The notes under the pieces were generated by a model. It was not told the origin of the DNA, searched no databases, and worked only from the letters and a program-made list of their open reading frames with translations. The position numbers and the translations under genes are program-made. Positions 1 through 12,319 of a DNA stretch of 64,000 bases are shown in pieces (position 1 is the stretch's first letter; every line of letters begins with the position of its first letter). The stretch lies in NCBI GenBank assembly GCA_951640195.1, contig OX621174.1, positions 1,426,001 to 1,490,000 of the forward strand, read 5' to 3'. The DNA comes from Porpolomopsis calyptriformis. Lineage: Eukaryota > Basidiomycota > Agaricomycetes > Agaricales > Hygrophoraceae.

Positions 1-1638
1 AGACTTGCGTTTCCCTTTCACACCACCCACATCTATACGTCCGACCGGGGAATGCTCTATATCAACCACTCCACTTCCTCCTTCCTGTTCTCGCGATAAG
101 TTCAAACTCTTTCCTTCTTCCTCAGCCCTGCCTTTCCCTTTTCCATTGCCCACACCAAACGACCGAAGACGGCGATCATCATCCTCTGCATCTCGTTCTT
201 TCCTATGCCTCGGCCCCTCCAAACTGCTCCGCCTCTCCTCTCTACACTCTCCTCCAGCAGCAACCAATCCTGACCGCTCAAACCATCTCTCCTTTCCATT
301 CACTCCCTCCTCCCGATCCCATCCGCTTGTCCGTACATCCCTTCTTCCTCCATCCCCTTCCTCGCCCTCATCACCCTCCCTAACCCACCCACCCCTTCTC
401 CTCCTCCTCACAAACCGTCTTCCAGACGGCGACCACGACGGCGATCCGGACAAACCACGACCCCGTCCGCCCCCACCGCTGCTTCCGTCGTCACTGATCC
501 TCCCCCGCGAACGAGAACGAGAACGAGAATGAGAACGAGCGGGAACGGCTTGCCAACGCGTCCCGCGTTCGTACACGTGCGACTCGTCTGGCTCGGGTTC
601 TAGGTGCGGGGGCAGATCATATTGGACGATGGTGTCGTACACGAAAAGGTCTTTGTAAGGTGATCGGAGATATGAGTAGACTTCTGTGGATACCCGTCCA
701 GGTTATGTTAGAGAGAGAGAGGGCTTATGATGGGGGGTGTGGAGGGGGAACTGACCATGTGCGAAATGCTCTGCGTTGACGTGACGCCCTCCTTCGACGT
801 ATTCGGTGTCCATGTCTAAGAACTCGGAGAGGAGTTTGACGGCCGGTTCTGAGCGGATGTCAATGGATTTCATGAGTGAGAGGATGAATGTGGTTAAGAA
901 CTGAGAAACAAATATGTCAATTAACGAATTGAAGGAGAAAAAATGACAGACTTCGACGTCCAAGTTAACCCAGACGCGGAGTTCTCTACGGAGGAACATG
1001 GTCATTCGGCTAATGAGCTCTTGAGAGGCAGCGAACTGGGTGGGTGTTGGAGACGGCTTGTAGCGTGTGTAGGAGTTGGAGGCGATGTGCTGAATGGGGG
1101 GAAAAAGACGTAGTTGTTTGTTTTTTTTTTTACCTTTTTTTTTGCAGAGGGGACAAACCTTGGCATAGAGATGATGTTGGTATATCCAACGTCGTTTTGC
1201 GATAGCACGATCTAGACGATCTGCTTCTTCTCTCTCTTGGCGCTGTCGCTGAGTTCCCCATTCACGTTCTGCGGGACGACGACGGGAGGGACGGGATCGA
1301 GGGTGTTGGGTGGAGGGCAAGGAGGGTTGGGAGTGGGGGATCCGGAGCGAGAGAGGGGGTAGGTAATGTTTTTGATAGTCGTGTTTGGAGCGAATGTTGT
1401 GGATGAGATGGTCTGTGAAGAGCTGGGCGCAGAGGGGACAACGGCGAGATTGGTCTGACCAGATGAGGATGCATTCGAAGCAGAATTCGTGAGAGCAGAC
1501 TGGGATGAGGGTGCGGTTGAGGATGGGTTGGAGACAGATGGAACAATTGTCAGTGAATTTGGAGTCGGTGGTGTTGTCGATTTTGGGACGTTTGAGCGGT
1601 GGAGGGCTGGTGGTGGTGGTGGTGGTGGTGGTGGTCAT
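1..1638 (-). CDS. Topors-like RING-finger E3 ubiquitin ligase (partial, runs off left edge)
   Basis: Starts at 1638 with a Met-polyThr run. A C3HC4 RING finger at residues ~32-71 (CSICLQP...CSHEFCFEC...CPLC) is followed by the basic linker seen in Topors-type ubiquitin/SUMO ligases. Three short introns (1158-1090, 951-901, 755-684) have GT..AG borders; the first two are multiples of three without stops, so they read through. After the third, the frame gives a conserved block (VYSYLRSPYKDLFVYDTIVQYD), then Ser-Arg repeats and a long Arg/Gly/Glu-rich tail that stays open to base 1, so the C-terminus lies outside the window. The block after the RING plus RS repeats is the Topors arrangement, which suggests a nuclear ligase; substrates are unknown. 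The next gene on the same strand ends only 63 bp upstream of this start. Confidence 0.72.
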
Positions 1639-1701
1639 GAGGTGAGGTGAAGGAGTTTTTGTATTTTATTTTCTACATTTGACAATTAAAATTACTATTC
1701 G

Positions 1702-2336
1702 TTACGGAACGGGGGGGATGGTAAGAACGAGACGGAAAGCGTCTTTTCCATTGAGGTAAAAACGGTACAGACGTTTTTCGCGAATGAACCCAAGGGATTC
1801 GTAGAGGGCGAGCGCTGGGAGGTTGTCGTATTCTGTTTCGAGCACGACCTCTTGTACGCCGCGCTGTCCCATGGCATGGATAGAGTTGCGTACGAGTGTG
1901 GTAGCTGGGAAGGATGAATGAAGGGAGAGAAAGAGGAGGGATTACGAACCGATGCCGCGTTTTCTCCAGTTTTTATCGACGGAGAGCATTGCGATGTAAC
2001 CACGAGGGATGGATTGAGCAGGATATGAAGTGTGAAGGGATTGCTTGCATAGGATGACACCGATTGGAGTGGTGGTGGAGTGATCGGTTGAGAATGCCTG
2101 GAATGTGGTCAGAAAAACGAATGGAATGAGGATATCGGTTTACGAGAAAAGAGAGATCTGGCCTGAAAACAATGAGTGAAGGACAGATAAATGGATGGAT
2201 GGAGGAGGTACCATTGGTGTAAAAAGTAACGGTAAGTGTAAATCACGTATGGTTCACTCAACTCATTCTCGACCAAACTCATAATCTCTCTCAGCTCGTT
2301 CTCTCCTTCATATTCTCGGTAAAGGATGGAAGACAT
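1702..2336 (-). CDS. NAA30: N-alpha-acetyltransferase 30, NatC catalytic subunit
   Basis: GNAT-fold acetyltransferase of the Mak3/NAA30 family, which acetylates N-termini such as Met-Leu and Met-Ile as part of cytosolic NatC. The N-terminus has the hallmark [18 protein letters not shown]. An acetyl-CoA-binding segment ([13 protein letters not shown]) and the closing [18 protein letters not shown]...[10 protein letters not shown] motif follow. Exons: 2336-2212, 2162-2144, 2097-1950 and 1904-1702, with GT..AG introns between. Exon 2 is only 19 nt but is needed to join HQW to PDLSFL. The protein is close to the yeast Mak3 core length. It sits in a tight tandem array, 38 bp from the PLC-like gene's stop and 63 bp from the Topors-like start. 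Confidence 0.88.
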
Positions 2337-2373
2337 GTTGTGAAAGATTAGATATCAGTGTTTATACATCCGT

Positions 2374-3931
2374 TTATATCACAAGTGTCCCAATTCCCGA
2401 AATAACTACACTCCATCCGATACCAGCACGGACACAAGGAGCAGATGACTTCTTAGTAGATGTAGCCGTCGGACTCATCGTAGCCGTCGTTGTCGTCGTG
2501 TTCTCGCTGTTGACGGATAAACGAATGTATTATATTATAACGAAGGGAAATTCGATATACAGGGGGAGAAAACAAGCGAAATACTCACGCGAAACCGTTC
2601 AGAATATCAGCCGCTTTGAAACCATCCCCGAGGTTGACAAAATCGAGCAAGATGAAATTAGGCGACCGGTTCTGCGCCAGAGGTGCACATCCATAAGCGT
2701 TCGCAAGGATCCTTCAAAAGAAGATCGATAAACTAATAAATAAGAGAGAAGAATGACTGACGAAGGAATGCCGTTGGTCGTAGATGCTTCCAACGGGTCA
2801 CTGATGATGACACCGCTCCCGATGGGTATGATGTCCACATTCAGCCCGTGGTTGATCATGTACATGTGAGAGGATGTCGGGAGCGGGCCTGCAGAGCGGT
2901 TGACCGAACATGGGAAGGTCGGATCTGTTTGATCAAAGGGTGTTTCCCAAATCTATATATCCATCAAGTCCGATACAAAAGAATAATTTGTCTATCTCAC
3001 CATTTGAAACTCGGGCATGATAAAATTCACAAGCCCGTCTGCACCGTCTGCGCCGGCGTCGAGAAAGACAATCACGCGTGTCCCTGCGTCGATGAGTTGG
3101 CCAAGGGTGGGCCAGTCGCTCTGTGCGATCGGTACCGAGGGTGGAATGTACGCGTACGCAGAGACCCCTACATATATATGAATTTTAATACAGAAGAGAA
3201 GGAGAGGATAATGTACCGCTGTTGACAAACGCAGGTGCCCATACGTTTGGAAGGCTGAGTCCCTCGGGGTTAGTGAAGAGGAGGGTGAGGACCTCATTTG
3301 GATTGGCGTCGAGCCAAGATTTGACGGTGGCGAGGTAGGCTTCAACCGGTCCGCCGTCGAAGAGTGACTTGCGGGAGGGGCAAGTTTTTTTAGGGGGGCG
3401 GAAAAAGGATGGGTTCAGGAGTACACTTACGCAGGCTGGATTGGGGGGGGGGGAATGAGTGGTGCGGGACCGTGGAAAGTGAAGAGAACGGACTGGTATG
3501 GCAAAAATGCAGGACGCCGTTGTTCCTGTGCGGGCGCGTAGGTGTTATTGATAGAGATATGATACAGAGAACGGACATGTGAGCCTGCGCTTGTAGGAGA
3601 CGAACGCCGAGATTGAGCTGGGAGGGTATGTCGACCTCTTGATCGCGGGCGACTGGATTGTGATCGGATGAGAGGTGGGCACAGATCAAGGGTGGTGAAA
3701 TACGTACGGGCAAAAGGGTCTTCGCTAAAAGCGAAAGAGTCGTGTGAGCCGATGAAGCTGATGTTGCCGTAGCTGCGGTTGCAAAGCTCTGGGTGACCGT
3801 TGCATATGGTGGCTCTGGTTCGGAGAAGTTAGAGAATAAAGATGATATCGATGACATTGATGATACGATTTAGTAGGGAGAGCGGTTAGTAGAAAGAAAA
3901 GAACGAGTGGAATGAGTAGCGTGAGTAGCAT
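2374..3931 (-). CDS. Secreted PLC-like phosphodiesterase (TIM-barrel superfamily)
   Basis: Multi-exon gene. Exon 1 (ATG at 3931) encodes a strong hydrophobic signal peptide (MLLTLLIPLVLFFLLTALP). Later exons carry the PI-PLC-X-like fold: ELCNRSYGNISFIGSHDSFAF with a catalytic-type His, QLNLGVRLLQAQAH with a second His, a HFCHTS-type motif, then WLDANPNEVLTLLF and RVIVFLDAGAD. The C-terminal region has ILANAYGCAPLAQNRSPNFILLDFV, then a Ser/Thr-rich stretch and a hydrophobic end at 2374 that could be a GPI-anchor signal. Fungal members are extracellular or cell-surface proteins whose substrate is poorly defined; true PI-PLC activity is not assured. Several internal introns are evident from frame jumps; I did not fix every border. 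Confidence 0.65.
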
Positions 3932-4079
3932 ATGAGAGTGATCGTAGTTATGGCACGTGATACAGAAGATGCAAACGACTGACTTAGCTCAAACCATTTC
4001 CACGACATTCTCAGTGTGAAGCTGCCTCTCCAGGATATCACTATGCCTAGAGCACACAGATGCTTCAATGTCATTTGTG

Positions 4080-6003
4080 CTATTTCACAAGGCAGGTAAG
4101 AGAGGCCCTAATCGATACAAAAAGAATTAGCGGCATTTGTACATAAAGTGATTTTCTAGCCCATAACACACCGACACCCTCAGTAAACCCTTCGCACAAG
4201 GCGAACCTTTGATTTGCCATCATCACCTTGATGCTTATAATTAGCATCAGCATGCTCTTCTGTGAGGCACTTTGCCTCAATGTAACGCAGGGATTCTTGC
4301 ATTCCCTTTAAAATTACGATCATAAGCGGTGCTACATCATCGTCATACTGCATCTAAATTGTGCAAAAGTCAGGCAATAGCATTAAGGTAGGGCCTGACT
4401 CACCTTTACAAGAGCATCCACATACTCCTGCTTTGCCGCATCCAAAGTACCACTCCCCATAATATTGATAGGTGGAAGGTGACATTGTAACAGGGGGATG
4501 GAAGAAAGGAGGCGACCAACTCGACCATTGCCATCCTTAGACACATGTTAGTGGGCAGATGATTTCACAGCCGGATGGCATACACCAAAGGGGTGGATCT
4601 CACTAAACCAGGCGTGAGACCAGGCAGCGAGTCGGAGGGCATCGATGGGAGATGTTAGGGCTAGAGAAGATAAATATTGCTGCGACTAAATTGAGCTCTC
4701 GAGAGGGAGATAAAGGAGAAGAGATACTTGGAAGAGTCTTATCATCTTCTCCATTTGGTCGGGCACTTGACGGAAACTGCAATATTGGACTACGCCAACC
4801 CTCTCCTCGATGTTGTATGTTGTGGAACAAACAGACTGCCGGAAGGTGCCAGGAAATACAATAGCGTAAATGGCTGGAGGGCCTGCATCCGCGCACGTGA
4901 AACGCGAATGAAACGTGGATTCGAAATGAATTTTCTTGACCCCATCGATATCGAAGGGGATCCTTCCTTCAGACATGGAAACTACGGACCTGATTGCCTA
5001 TTAGCCTATACGTCAGAGAAATCAGTGAAAACAAGGGTGATAGCCTGTACCCGTAGCATATCTTCACAAACTTGTACCACTTTCGATTGCGCTTCGTCTG
5101 CAACCTCGAAATAAAGCGAGCCTTCCTGCAGGATCTCAACTGCGGGAGGAAAGAATCCTATACGGACAAGACGTGAGATACTCTGAAAGAGCACCGCCTG
5201 TTGTTAGCGGCCAAAAACCTGTCTATATAAACTCACAGGGCCACGAAGACTAAATAATCCTTCAAGTTGATTGGTCTGAAGACTGAGGAGCCTGTTGTAA
5301 CGATTGGCAGCCTCTTCCTCAGTCAAGGTGTTCTTCAGCCGGTTCCAGGTTAGGATGACGTCCCTAAGAATAGTGTCAACCTCTGGAGGAAGAATTGCAT
5401 CAAGCGGCATGGGGCGGAGGTCAACCCATTTACGAAGCCAGAACTCAGAACCTGGGTCCTCAAGTTGATCCCATGCTCGATCTAGAGTAGGGTTACTTAT
5501 CGTAGCGAATGGAATGAAAGTATTACTCACCATGATCCTTGAGCAACATCTCAACATATTCACGAAGGCGTTGGACGTGATGGTCGAAAGGTTTGTCACG
5601 GCCCAGCCCAACTAATGTTTGTGCCTGAGGAGTGTCAACACGCAATTAGTATCAGATAATGATACGAACTTGCTGCAATAACGCGAGTCCGTTCGGTTCA
5701 TCGTATAGCACAATACAAGCCCATCCTCGATGGACTAGAAGAGCGGGCTGACAAACATTGAAGTCATAATACAGGCGATCCCAACCTGCCATTTTGTGCG
5801 TAATTGCGGAGGCATTGCGGCTGTTCACCCAGATGGTATGTTGGGTAGAACTAAGGTCCTTCGTGTTCATTGACTGGAATGTGGTAAGTGCTGAATAAAG
5901 GGAGAAGAATACAACCCACATAAGGCCCATTCGGGTCGAATGGTACAGGAATGCAAGGGAAGACAGAGTCTGAACCGGAGTGCATGAAGCCAGCGAACCG
6001 TGG
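4080..6003 (-). CDS. Hypothetical multi-exon gene (approximate limits)
   Basis: Not recognised. A chain of minus-strand coding blocks is joined by short GT..AG introns. One block (~5930-5640) contains WVNSRNASAITHKMAGWDRLYYDF; a second (~5611-5230) contains AWDQLEDPGSEFWLRKWVDLRPMP, with an intron near 5530-5480 ending TACTCTAG. A third (~5180-5006) has VRIGFFPPAVEILQEGSLYFEVADEAQ; further pieces lie at 4976-4700 and 4440-4080. The blocks are rich in Trp, Leu and acidic residues and have no signal peptide or catalytic motif I know. The start near 6003 and end near 4080 are estimates. Coding looks real because frames link cleanly across introns and contain few low-complexity runs. Confidence 0.4.
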
Positions 6004-6087
6004 AGGGATCTCTCAATTCACTCTCCGACCGAAATCGAGGTGTATATTGTGCGTATTTCAATCGGAGACTGGATCTAACTAGTCATC

Positions 6088-6857
6088 ATGCCCCACGACA
6101 AAGCTGCTCAGGAGTGGACACCAGATGCCTTTGGACAAATGATGATTTACAAAATTGCTAGCTATACCATTGTTGCTGAGCATTGTGGCAAACACCTCAA
6201 TGATTTGATGGACATTGGCAAGATGAGCCAGCTCTGGTCCATTGTCCAAGCGGATTTCTTATCCAATCCCAACAAGTACCCCTCTGTTCTGGCCAACCAA
6301 AATGACATAGAGGGGAGGAAGGAGTTCCAGTCAAGATGCCAGTCCATTTGCTTTCCACCAGAGCCTCCCAGCAATCCAGCAGAGTAAGTCTCACTTTCAG
6401 CATTGCATACCTTCATCTAATGTAATGCAACAGTTTCATAAGGATGATTTTTGCAGCACATGCTGCATTGCAAAGTTTCACCACCCAAGACTTGTTGATG
6501 CACCCCTACTCTGGGGAGATTTGTTACAGGTCCAATCTCCAATTGTAGGTTAAATCACAGAATGTTGTTGTACATATTGCTTAATAATTATCTAGATTAA
6601 AGGCCCTTGGGGGACAGGTAGCTTACGATGCTGCCATTGAACACCAAGCAAACACACACAACTCAGATGACACTCCTTTGGACCTCTTACATCAAACAAT
6701 ACATTGTCGAGATTTTGCTTTGGGCCAGGTTGTTGAGCTCATAGTGGTTGATGGAGGTACCAGTGTGCTTGGTAATGACTACTTTGTTCTTGAGGATGAG
6801 AAGGGTGAGACAAAATGTCTGGATGCACAGGAGTTGCAAGAAATACGTGTCAACTAG
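6088..6857 (+). CDS. Hypothetical protein, three exons
   Basis: Not recognised. Exon 1 (from ATG at 6088) reads MPHDKAAQEWTPDAFGQMMIYK... for about 99 codons and ends at a GTAAGT donor near 6384. Exon 2 starts after a CAACAG acceptor near 6433 and contains AALQSFTTQDLLMHPYSGEICY. Exon 3 begins near 6599 after a short intron ending ATCTAG, reads KALGGQVAYDAAIEHQ..., and stops at TAG 6855-6857. The product is about 220 residues, soluble and acidic, with no known motif. The gene is head-to-head with the minus-strand hypothetical gene (about 85 bp apart), so a shared promoter region is possible. Confidence 0.5.
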
Positions 6858-7803
6858 CAGAACTGTGTAAATGCAGCCTTAGCACTTTTTTTCCAATTTG
6901 TATTCTTTGATTAAACACAGTCTGCATGCATTCACATTTGCCATCCTCATCTCTGCATGGGTGCAGGTAGACCTCCGCATTGACACTGAGTGGTATGAAC
7001 AAGAATGGCCATCAATATTGTGGTGTATCACAAAGTATCATAAGCATGTACGCATGCCCCTAAACCCTCCAATTGTTGGGATGCAGAGACCCATGGAGAT
7101 TGGCTTGCACCCCAATTGGCAGACAGTCACCTGGACCATTTGGCCAATGTGGTGGGGGAGCCACCTCCATGCCCTGTGCTAATAGAGTTCATGTGGGTCC
7201 GATGAGGGTTGGCGAATGGATCCCACCCAGTTGGATCTCATTGGTGACAATAAAAGTATGGGGCAGTGTGATCTGGGACATTTGGAGACGTCTGATATGA
7301 GTTGCGAGGATGCCTCTTGGATGGATCACTCTCAGATCCAACATGTCTAGCCAAGCTTGGGTTGCTGAAGTGGCACACTTCCACACAGAATCCTGTGCAC
7401 GGATGTAACCTCGACCACTTAGATGGTTGCCGATCTCTCGATTAACACTTGCTGCAATGGTCATCAGGCTATGTTTGAGAAGTGTGCCATAGATATACGC
7501 ACATCGCTGCTTCGCCCACCCATTAGGAAGATTGCCCTTCATACGGTGCAGTGGCGGCCACTGTTTGGAGCTGCAATGATTTGGGGAGGGGGCAGGGCCA
7601 CGACAACAGGCCTATGCAACGGAGGACCTAGATTTTTGAAGCAAATCCCATTGTGCATAGTTAAAGGAATTAACCTCATATGCGCAACAGGATTCACTTT
7701 AAAAATATCGAGGGATGGCTGACCAGGATGCGCCCATTGGGATGTTTGAGGTGTCCTGGTCAGCCATCGCTCTATTTAGCTTTCCCTTGGATGATGTTGT
7801 CAT
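6858..7803. other. Intergenic stretch with no supported gene
   Basis: Short ORFs on both strands show no family resemblance. The only structure seen is a 15-bp perfect inverted repeat at 7714-7768, just before the copia element. Confidence 0.5.
7714..7768. repeat. 15-bp perfect inverted repeat (hairpin)
   Basis: GATGGCTGACCAGGA (7714-7728) is the exact reverse complement of 7754-7768, with a 25-nt loop. Function unknown; it may be a remnant transposon end or a small structured RNA. Confidence 0.6.
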
Positions 7804-7915
7804 TGATGAAGTTGGTCAGATGAAAAATGTCGGATTAAGGAAAATACTAAAGATTACATAATCGATACGTGCGTACATTTGTATCAATGGTGTCGTGATT
7901 GTACATATCCCAACA
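7804..7915 (-). repeat. 3' LTR of copia copy 1
   Basis: 112 bp, TG...CA. In coding orientation this is the downstream LTR; the polypurine run GAGGGGGAG lies just inside it. Confidence 0.93.
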
Positions 7916-7922
7916 CTCCCCC

Positions 7923-10900
7923 TCAATCACAACGTAGTCCTAGCTTGTCGCGGAAGTACATAAACTTTGGAGCCGGGAGGGCTTTCGTGAAGATGTCAGC
8001 AATGTTTTCGGAGGTAGGGACATAGATGATTTCGATGTCCTTGTTTGTTACCGATTCCCTGATGAAATGATATCGGATGTCGATGTGCTTGGATCGAGCA
8101 TGGAACTTGTTGTTCTTCGCGAGGGCGATCGTGCCTTGGTTATCCGAATAGAGGGTAGTCGGGTTCGTGAATTTTGAGGTGAGTTCTCCCAAAAATTGTC
8201 GTACCCATAACAGTTCCTTCAGGGCATGGGTTTGCCCGATGTACTCGGATTCCGTACTTGAGAGGGCCACGATAGGCTGCTTCTTCGAGCTCCATGTGAC
8301 AGTCCCTTCTCCCATCCGCATCACATATCCGGATATTGAGTGTCTATCTGACTGGGATCCCCAGTCGGCATCAGTGTATATCACCGGGTCTGACTGTTCA
8401 CCCCCACCCAAGACCAGCCATAGGTCCTTCGTTGAGTTGAGGTATATAATGAGGCATTTTAAGGCCTCCCAGTGCGCCATTCCCGGGTTTTTAATGAATT
8501 GGGTAAGCTGCCTGACTTGGAATATTGCATCTGGCTGGGATATCATAACCGGCCAGAGAACATGACCTATAGCCTCAGCATAAGGTACATCCTGCATCTC
8601 ACTTATCTGATGTGGTGTAACAGGTGATTGATCTCCAGATAGCACCTGACCAGGCAGAGCTGGGAGATTTACGGGTTTGGCATCCGATAGTCCAAACCTT
8701 GTTGCCATTGCCTCTATATAGGCTCGTTGGTTGATGGAGATGGTCCTGGTTGCTCTGTCCCTTCTTATCTTGAATCCTAGGAACCAGTGGATATCTCCCA
8801 TATCTGCAATCTCGAAGTGGGTTCGAAGTCCTCGTTTGAATCCGTTTACGGCTCAAATAGATGACCCAGCAATGGCCATGTCATCTGTGGCTACAGCAAC
8901 AATGACAGATTCGTGGGCATTGCGTTTGAAGAATACAGAGTGGTCCACGCTTGATCGTTGGTATCCGAGCTTGTAGAACACTGCAGAAAGTGTTTCATAC
9001 CATTCGTGCCTGGCCTGTTTTAGTCCATACATCGCTTTCAGCAGATGACAGACCTTCCCTTCCTCTCCGGGTTTCAGAACTCCTTTCGGAGGCCACATAT
9101 AGACCTCCTCCTTCAGTGGGGCATTGAGGTAAGCACTCTTGATATCTACCTGGTGGATTTCCCAGTCGAGTTGAGCAGCTAAAGAGAGGATGACTCGGAC
9201 AGATGGCATCTTCGCAGCTGACGAGAACGTTTCCGTGTAATTCACACCATACGTTTGGCGGTGTCCACCAGCAACTATGCGAACCCGACGTGTATCCACA
9301 ACGTCATCCGCATTCCGTTTCTCCTTCAATACTTCGGAACATGGGATTACGGGTTTTCCAGGGGGTAGGTTGACAATCTCCCAAGTCCGGAGTTTCTGGA
9401 GTTGACCTATCTCATATTTCAGAGCAGCATCCCATGCCTTTCCATGTGGCCCCTCGAGTGCTTCAGTCATTGAGCATGGTTCCGAGCCCATGGATCCCGC
9501 TATCGCATAAAGCGGGTCAAGGGTTTCATCATCGGAATTGAAGTTGAGTGGGATTACTCCCCCTGGTTCATCACCACTCTCCAGACTGAGATCACAGATG
9601 AATGCCTCAGCATATGCTAGGGCAGCAGGTTCATAAACACCCCTTGCCATATCCCGGTAAGATCCCAGGGGTAAACATGTACACATTCCGCGTCCAAAGG
9701 TAGGCACCAATTCTGGGATTTCCGGGATTTCCGGGTTAAGTCTCTGGGTTTCCAGAATTTTCGGAGTTTCCGGAACAACTTCGGAATTGGGGGGTAGGTG
9801 TCTAGGTTCATTGGGATAGTGCTGGATGACTTTATTCTTCTCCACTTCATCCAGGGTATCTTCGGGGATGATAATACCTTCACCCTGAAGCAGATGTAGG
9901 TCTTCCAGGTTGAACACAACATCCCGTTCGATACTGATGGTTCGCTTATCAGGCCAGTAAATCCGGAACCCTTTGCTCTCGGAATTGTATCCAACAAAGC
10001 GGGCTTTCTGTGCACATTCATCAAGCTTTCCAGCATGCAAGTCTTTCACATATGCGGCAGCTCCAAACTCATGGATCCCACCCAGAAATGGTTTCCGGTC
10101 ACGTACTATCTCATATGGGGTCTTTCCATTCAGTGCTCAGGTTTCAGTCCGGTTCTCTAGCCACACACAGTGGTGCATAGCTTCGGCCCAAAGGGATCGC
10201 GGTAATCCCGACACAAAAAGGAGGGCACAGGCGTGTTCAGCATGGGTACGCATACCACGTTCGGAGACTCCATCCTGTTGAGGAGAGTCATGGACAGTAA
10301 GTTCATGTTTTGTCCCTTTCATAGTGAGGTGGTGATCGAAGTCATTACTCAGGAATTCTCCCCCTCGATCACACCGGAGGTATTTGATCCGGGCACCATT
10401 CTGTTGAGTATTAATGGCTGCCTCGTCCTTCTTGTAGGCATCGAGAGTTTCGCTTTTCTTTGTGAGGAAGTAGACTTGTGTCTCACGGGAGTAGTCATCT
10501 TTTTGGAAGGCAGCATAGTGCTTCCCACCTAGGCTAGATGTCAAAGCAGGTCCCCAGAGATCCCAATGGACTCGTTCACCATATTGTGTTGCTCGGGTAA
10601 GTGACTCTTTTGGAAATGGTTTTCGTGCCGCCTTTGCCTTTACGCATGGCTCACAAAATTCTTCCTTGGACAATGGGTCAATCTCGATACCCAATATCAT
10701 TCCGTTCGATACCATACGCTTTACTGTTGACACAGCAATATGGCCCAACTTCCGGTGGGCCTCCATCAGCGTCATCTTGGTAGTCACGGCATTCACATGA
10801 TCACACCGGGTTTCAGTTCTGGGTGTAATCCTATATAACCCTTGGAATCGTGGGATCTTTGCTATCACATGTCCATGAGGGTGAGTAACAATTGCGTGGT

Positions 10901-12185
10901 CTTTTCTGAAGACCACAGACTTGGCAGCTTGAGCTAGTTGGCTGACAGAAACAAGTGTGAAGGCTAAATCCGGTGCGTACACACAGTCCTTCAACATCAC
11001 TGATGATGATGAACTGCCGTTAGGTAGCTCAATCCTTACGTCTCCAGTTCCAATTGCCTTAAACGTCCTTCCATTGGCAGTTTTGATTTCGCGGTCAATC
11101 GGTACGTAGTTTTCAAACCTTGCCCTATCCGGGCAAAAGTGATGACTGGCGCCACTATCGAGGATCGTATCACAACCCAATCCATCCAACCCAAGGTTAG
11201 ATACAATGGCTTTAAAGTCTGAGGTGCATGTGAATGCGAACAAGTCATCGTTTTCTGATACTTTCGCTACATTAGCTGCCTCAAGTTTCTTTTTCGCCTT
11301 CAGTTGATGGGGACCTTGCCCCTCCATGCTGCCTCCTGGGGCATAACACGTTGCCTTCAGGTGACCGACCTTTTGGCAGTTATAGCAAGTTTTAGTAGTT
11401 GCGGACTTCTTTTCTGTGCGTTTCGATCCAGATCCTCGGGAACCTTGCGAGGCAAACATCGCCGCCTCAGCAGCCCTTTCTTGCCCACTGGCAATCAAGC
11501 GGTGTTCCGCTTCCTGGATGAAAATTGACACTAGGTCATCAGGCTGGATAGACTTTCCAGTGACCTTCATAGTGGTTTCGACTGTCTGCACAGTGGCACG
11601 GTAAACCTCCGGCATCGACGCAATCATTATATTGACCTGCATCGGGTCGGAAACAGGTGAGCTAGTCACCCTCAAATACTCCACCCGCTCTGTCATCTTA
11701 GCCAGATGAGCCTTCAGCTTGGCAAGATGTATCTTCGGGTCCGGAGACGATGCGCATCTCATGTTCTGTAGCGCATTGAGCATATCAACCTGGTGAAGAA
11801 CACTTTTCGTGGTCACATCTGCTTTAACCATATCCCACATGTCCTTGGCAGTGGTAAGCTTCATGATCTTTTGTGACAAACGAGGTGAGACTGTCGAGAG
11901 GAGTAGATGTTGCGCAAGATACTCCCACTGATCAAAGTCAAGCATTTTCTTCTCTCTAGTTTCAATTTGTTCATCAGTGGCATCTTTGCCATTGTACTGG
12001 GGGACACTATTAAGCTCGACCAGATCCACTGGCCGTTTGGATCATCCATTCAGGTGGGGTACGAGGCCTTTTGAGCCCATCGCTCGCATAGCCCTCAGCT
12101 CATAATCCGCCCAGTTGGAGCCATCATCTCGAAGTTTCGGAATGACCAAGGATTGGGAATTGGAGGTGAGTATAGAATCAGACAT
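7923..12185 (-). pseudogene. copia gag-pol polyprotein, copy 1 (three in-frame TGA stops)
   Basis: The frame starts at ATG 12185 (MSDSILTSN) and ends at TGA 7923. In order it encodes a Gag/UBN2-like domain, a CCHC zinc knuckle (CYNCQKVGHLKATC), an aspartic protease (DSGASHHFC), the GAG-pre-integrase and integrase core, a copia-type reverse transcriptase and RNase H (ALSSTESEYIGQT...SKHIDIRYHFIRE). The RT catalytic motif reads ATDD, not the usual YVDD. Stops lie at 12044-12042 (codon 48), 10139-10137 (codon 683) and 8855-8853 (codon 1111). The first two are shared with copy 2. At the third, copy 2 still has CGA. No frameshift is present: gag and pol are one frame, as is usual for copia. Confidence 0.92.
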
Positions 12186-12195
12186 TGGTGAACCA

Positions 12196-12207
12196 GGGCT
12201 CATAACC
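12196..12207 (-). promoter_or_regulatory. Primer-binding site, initiator tRNA-Met internal fragment
   Basis: In coding orientation GGTTATGAGCCC directly follows the 5' LTR. It is complementary to GGGCTCATAACC, the anticodon-arm segment of initiator tRNA-Met, as in Drosophila copia's half-tRNA priming. Confidence 0.7.
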
Positions 12208-12319
12208 TGATGAAGTTGGTCGGATGAAAAATGTCAGATTAAGGAAAATACTAAAGATTACATAATCGATACGCGCGTACATTTGTATCAATGGTGTCGT
12301 GATTGTACATATCCCAACA
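12208..12319 (-). repeat. 5' LTR of copia copy 1
   Basis: 112 bp. Differs from its partner only at three CpG sites. Confidence 0.93.

Larger units (their letters stand above)
7804..12319 (-). mobile_element. Ty1/copia LTR retrotransposon, copy 1 (full length, inactivated)
   Basis: A 4,516-bp element has 112-bp LTRs at both ends (7804-7915 and 12208-12319) with TG...CA termini in coding orientation. A single gag-pol frame of 1,421 codons lies between them, in the same length and arrangement as copy 2 at 34.6-39.1 kb. The two LTRs differ at three positions, all CpG transitions. The target duplication is imperfect: GTTGT follows the element at 12320 and occurs at 7796-7800, but three bases (CAT) separate the left copy from the LTR. 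Two stops shared with copy 2 and one private stop inactivate it. Confidence 0.93.

Noticed and set aside
5..532. Plus-strand 175-codon Pro/Ser-rich ORF
   Set aside because: It is antisense to the Arg/Gly/Glu-rich tail of the Topors-like gene, whose minus-strand frame joins the RING exon by a clean intron.
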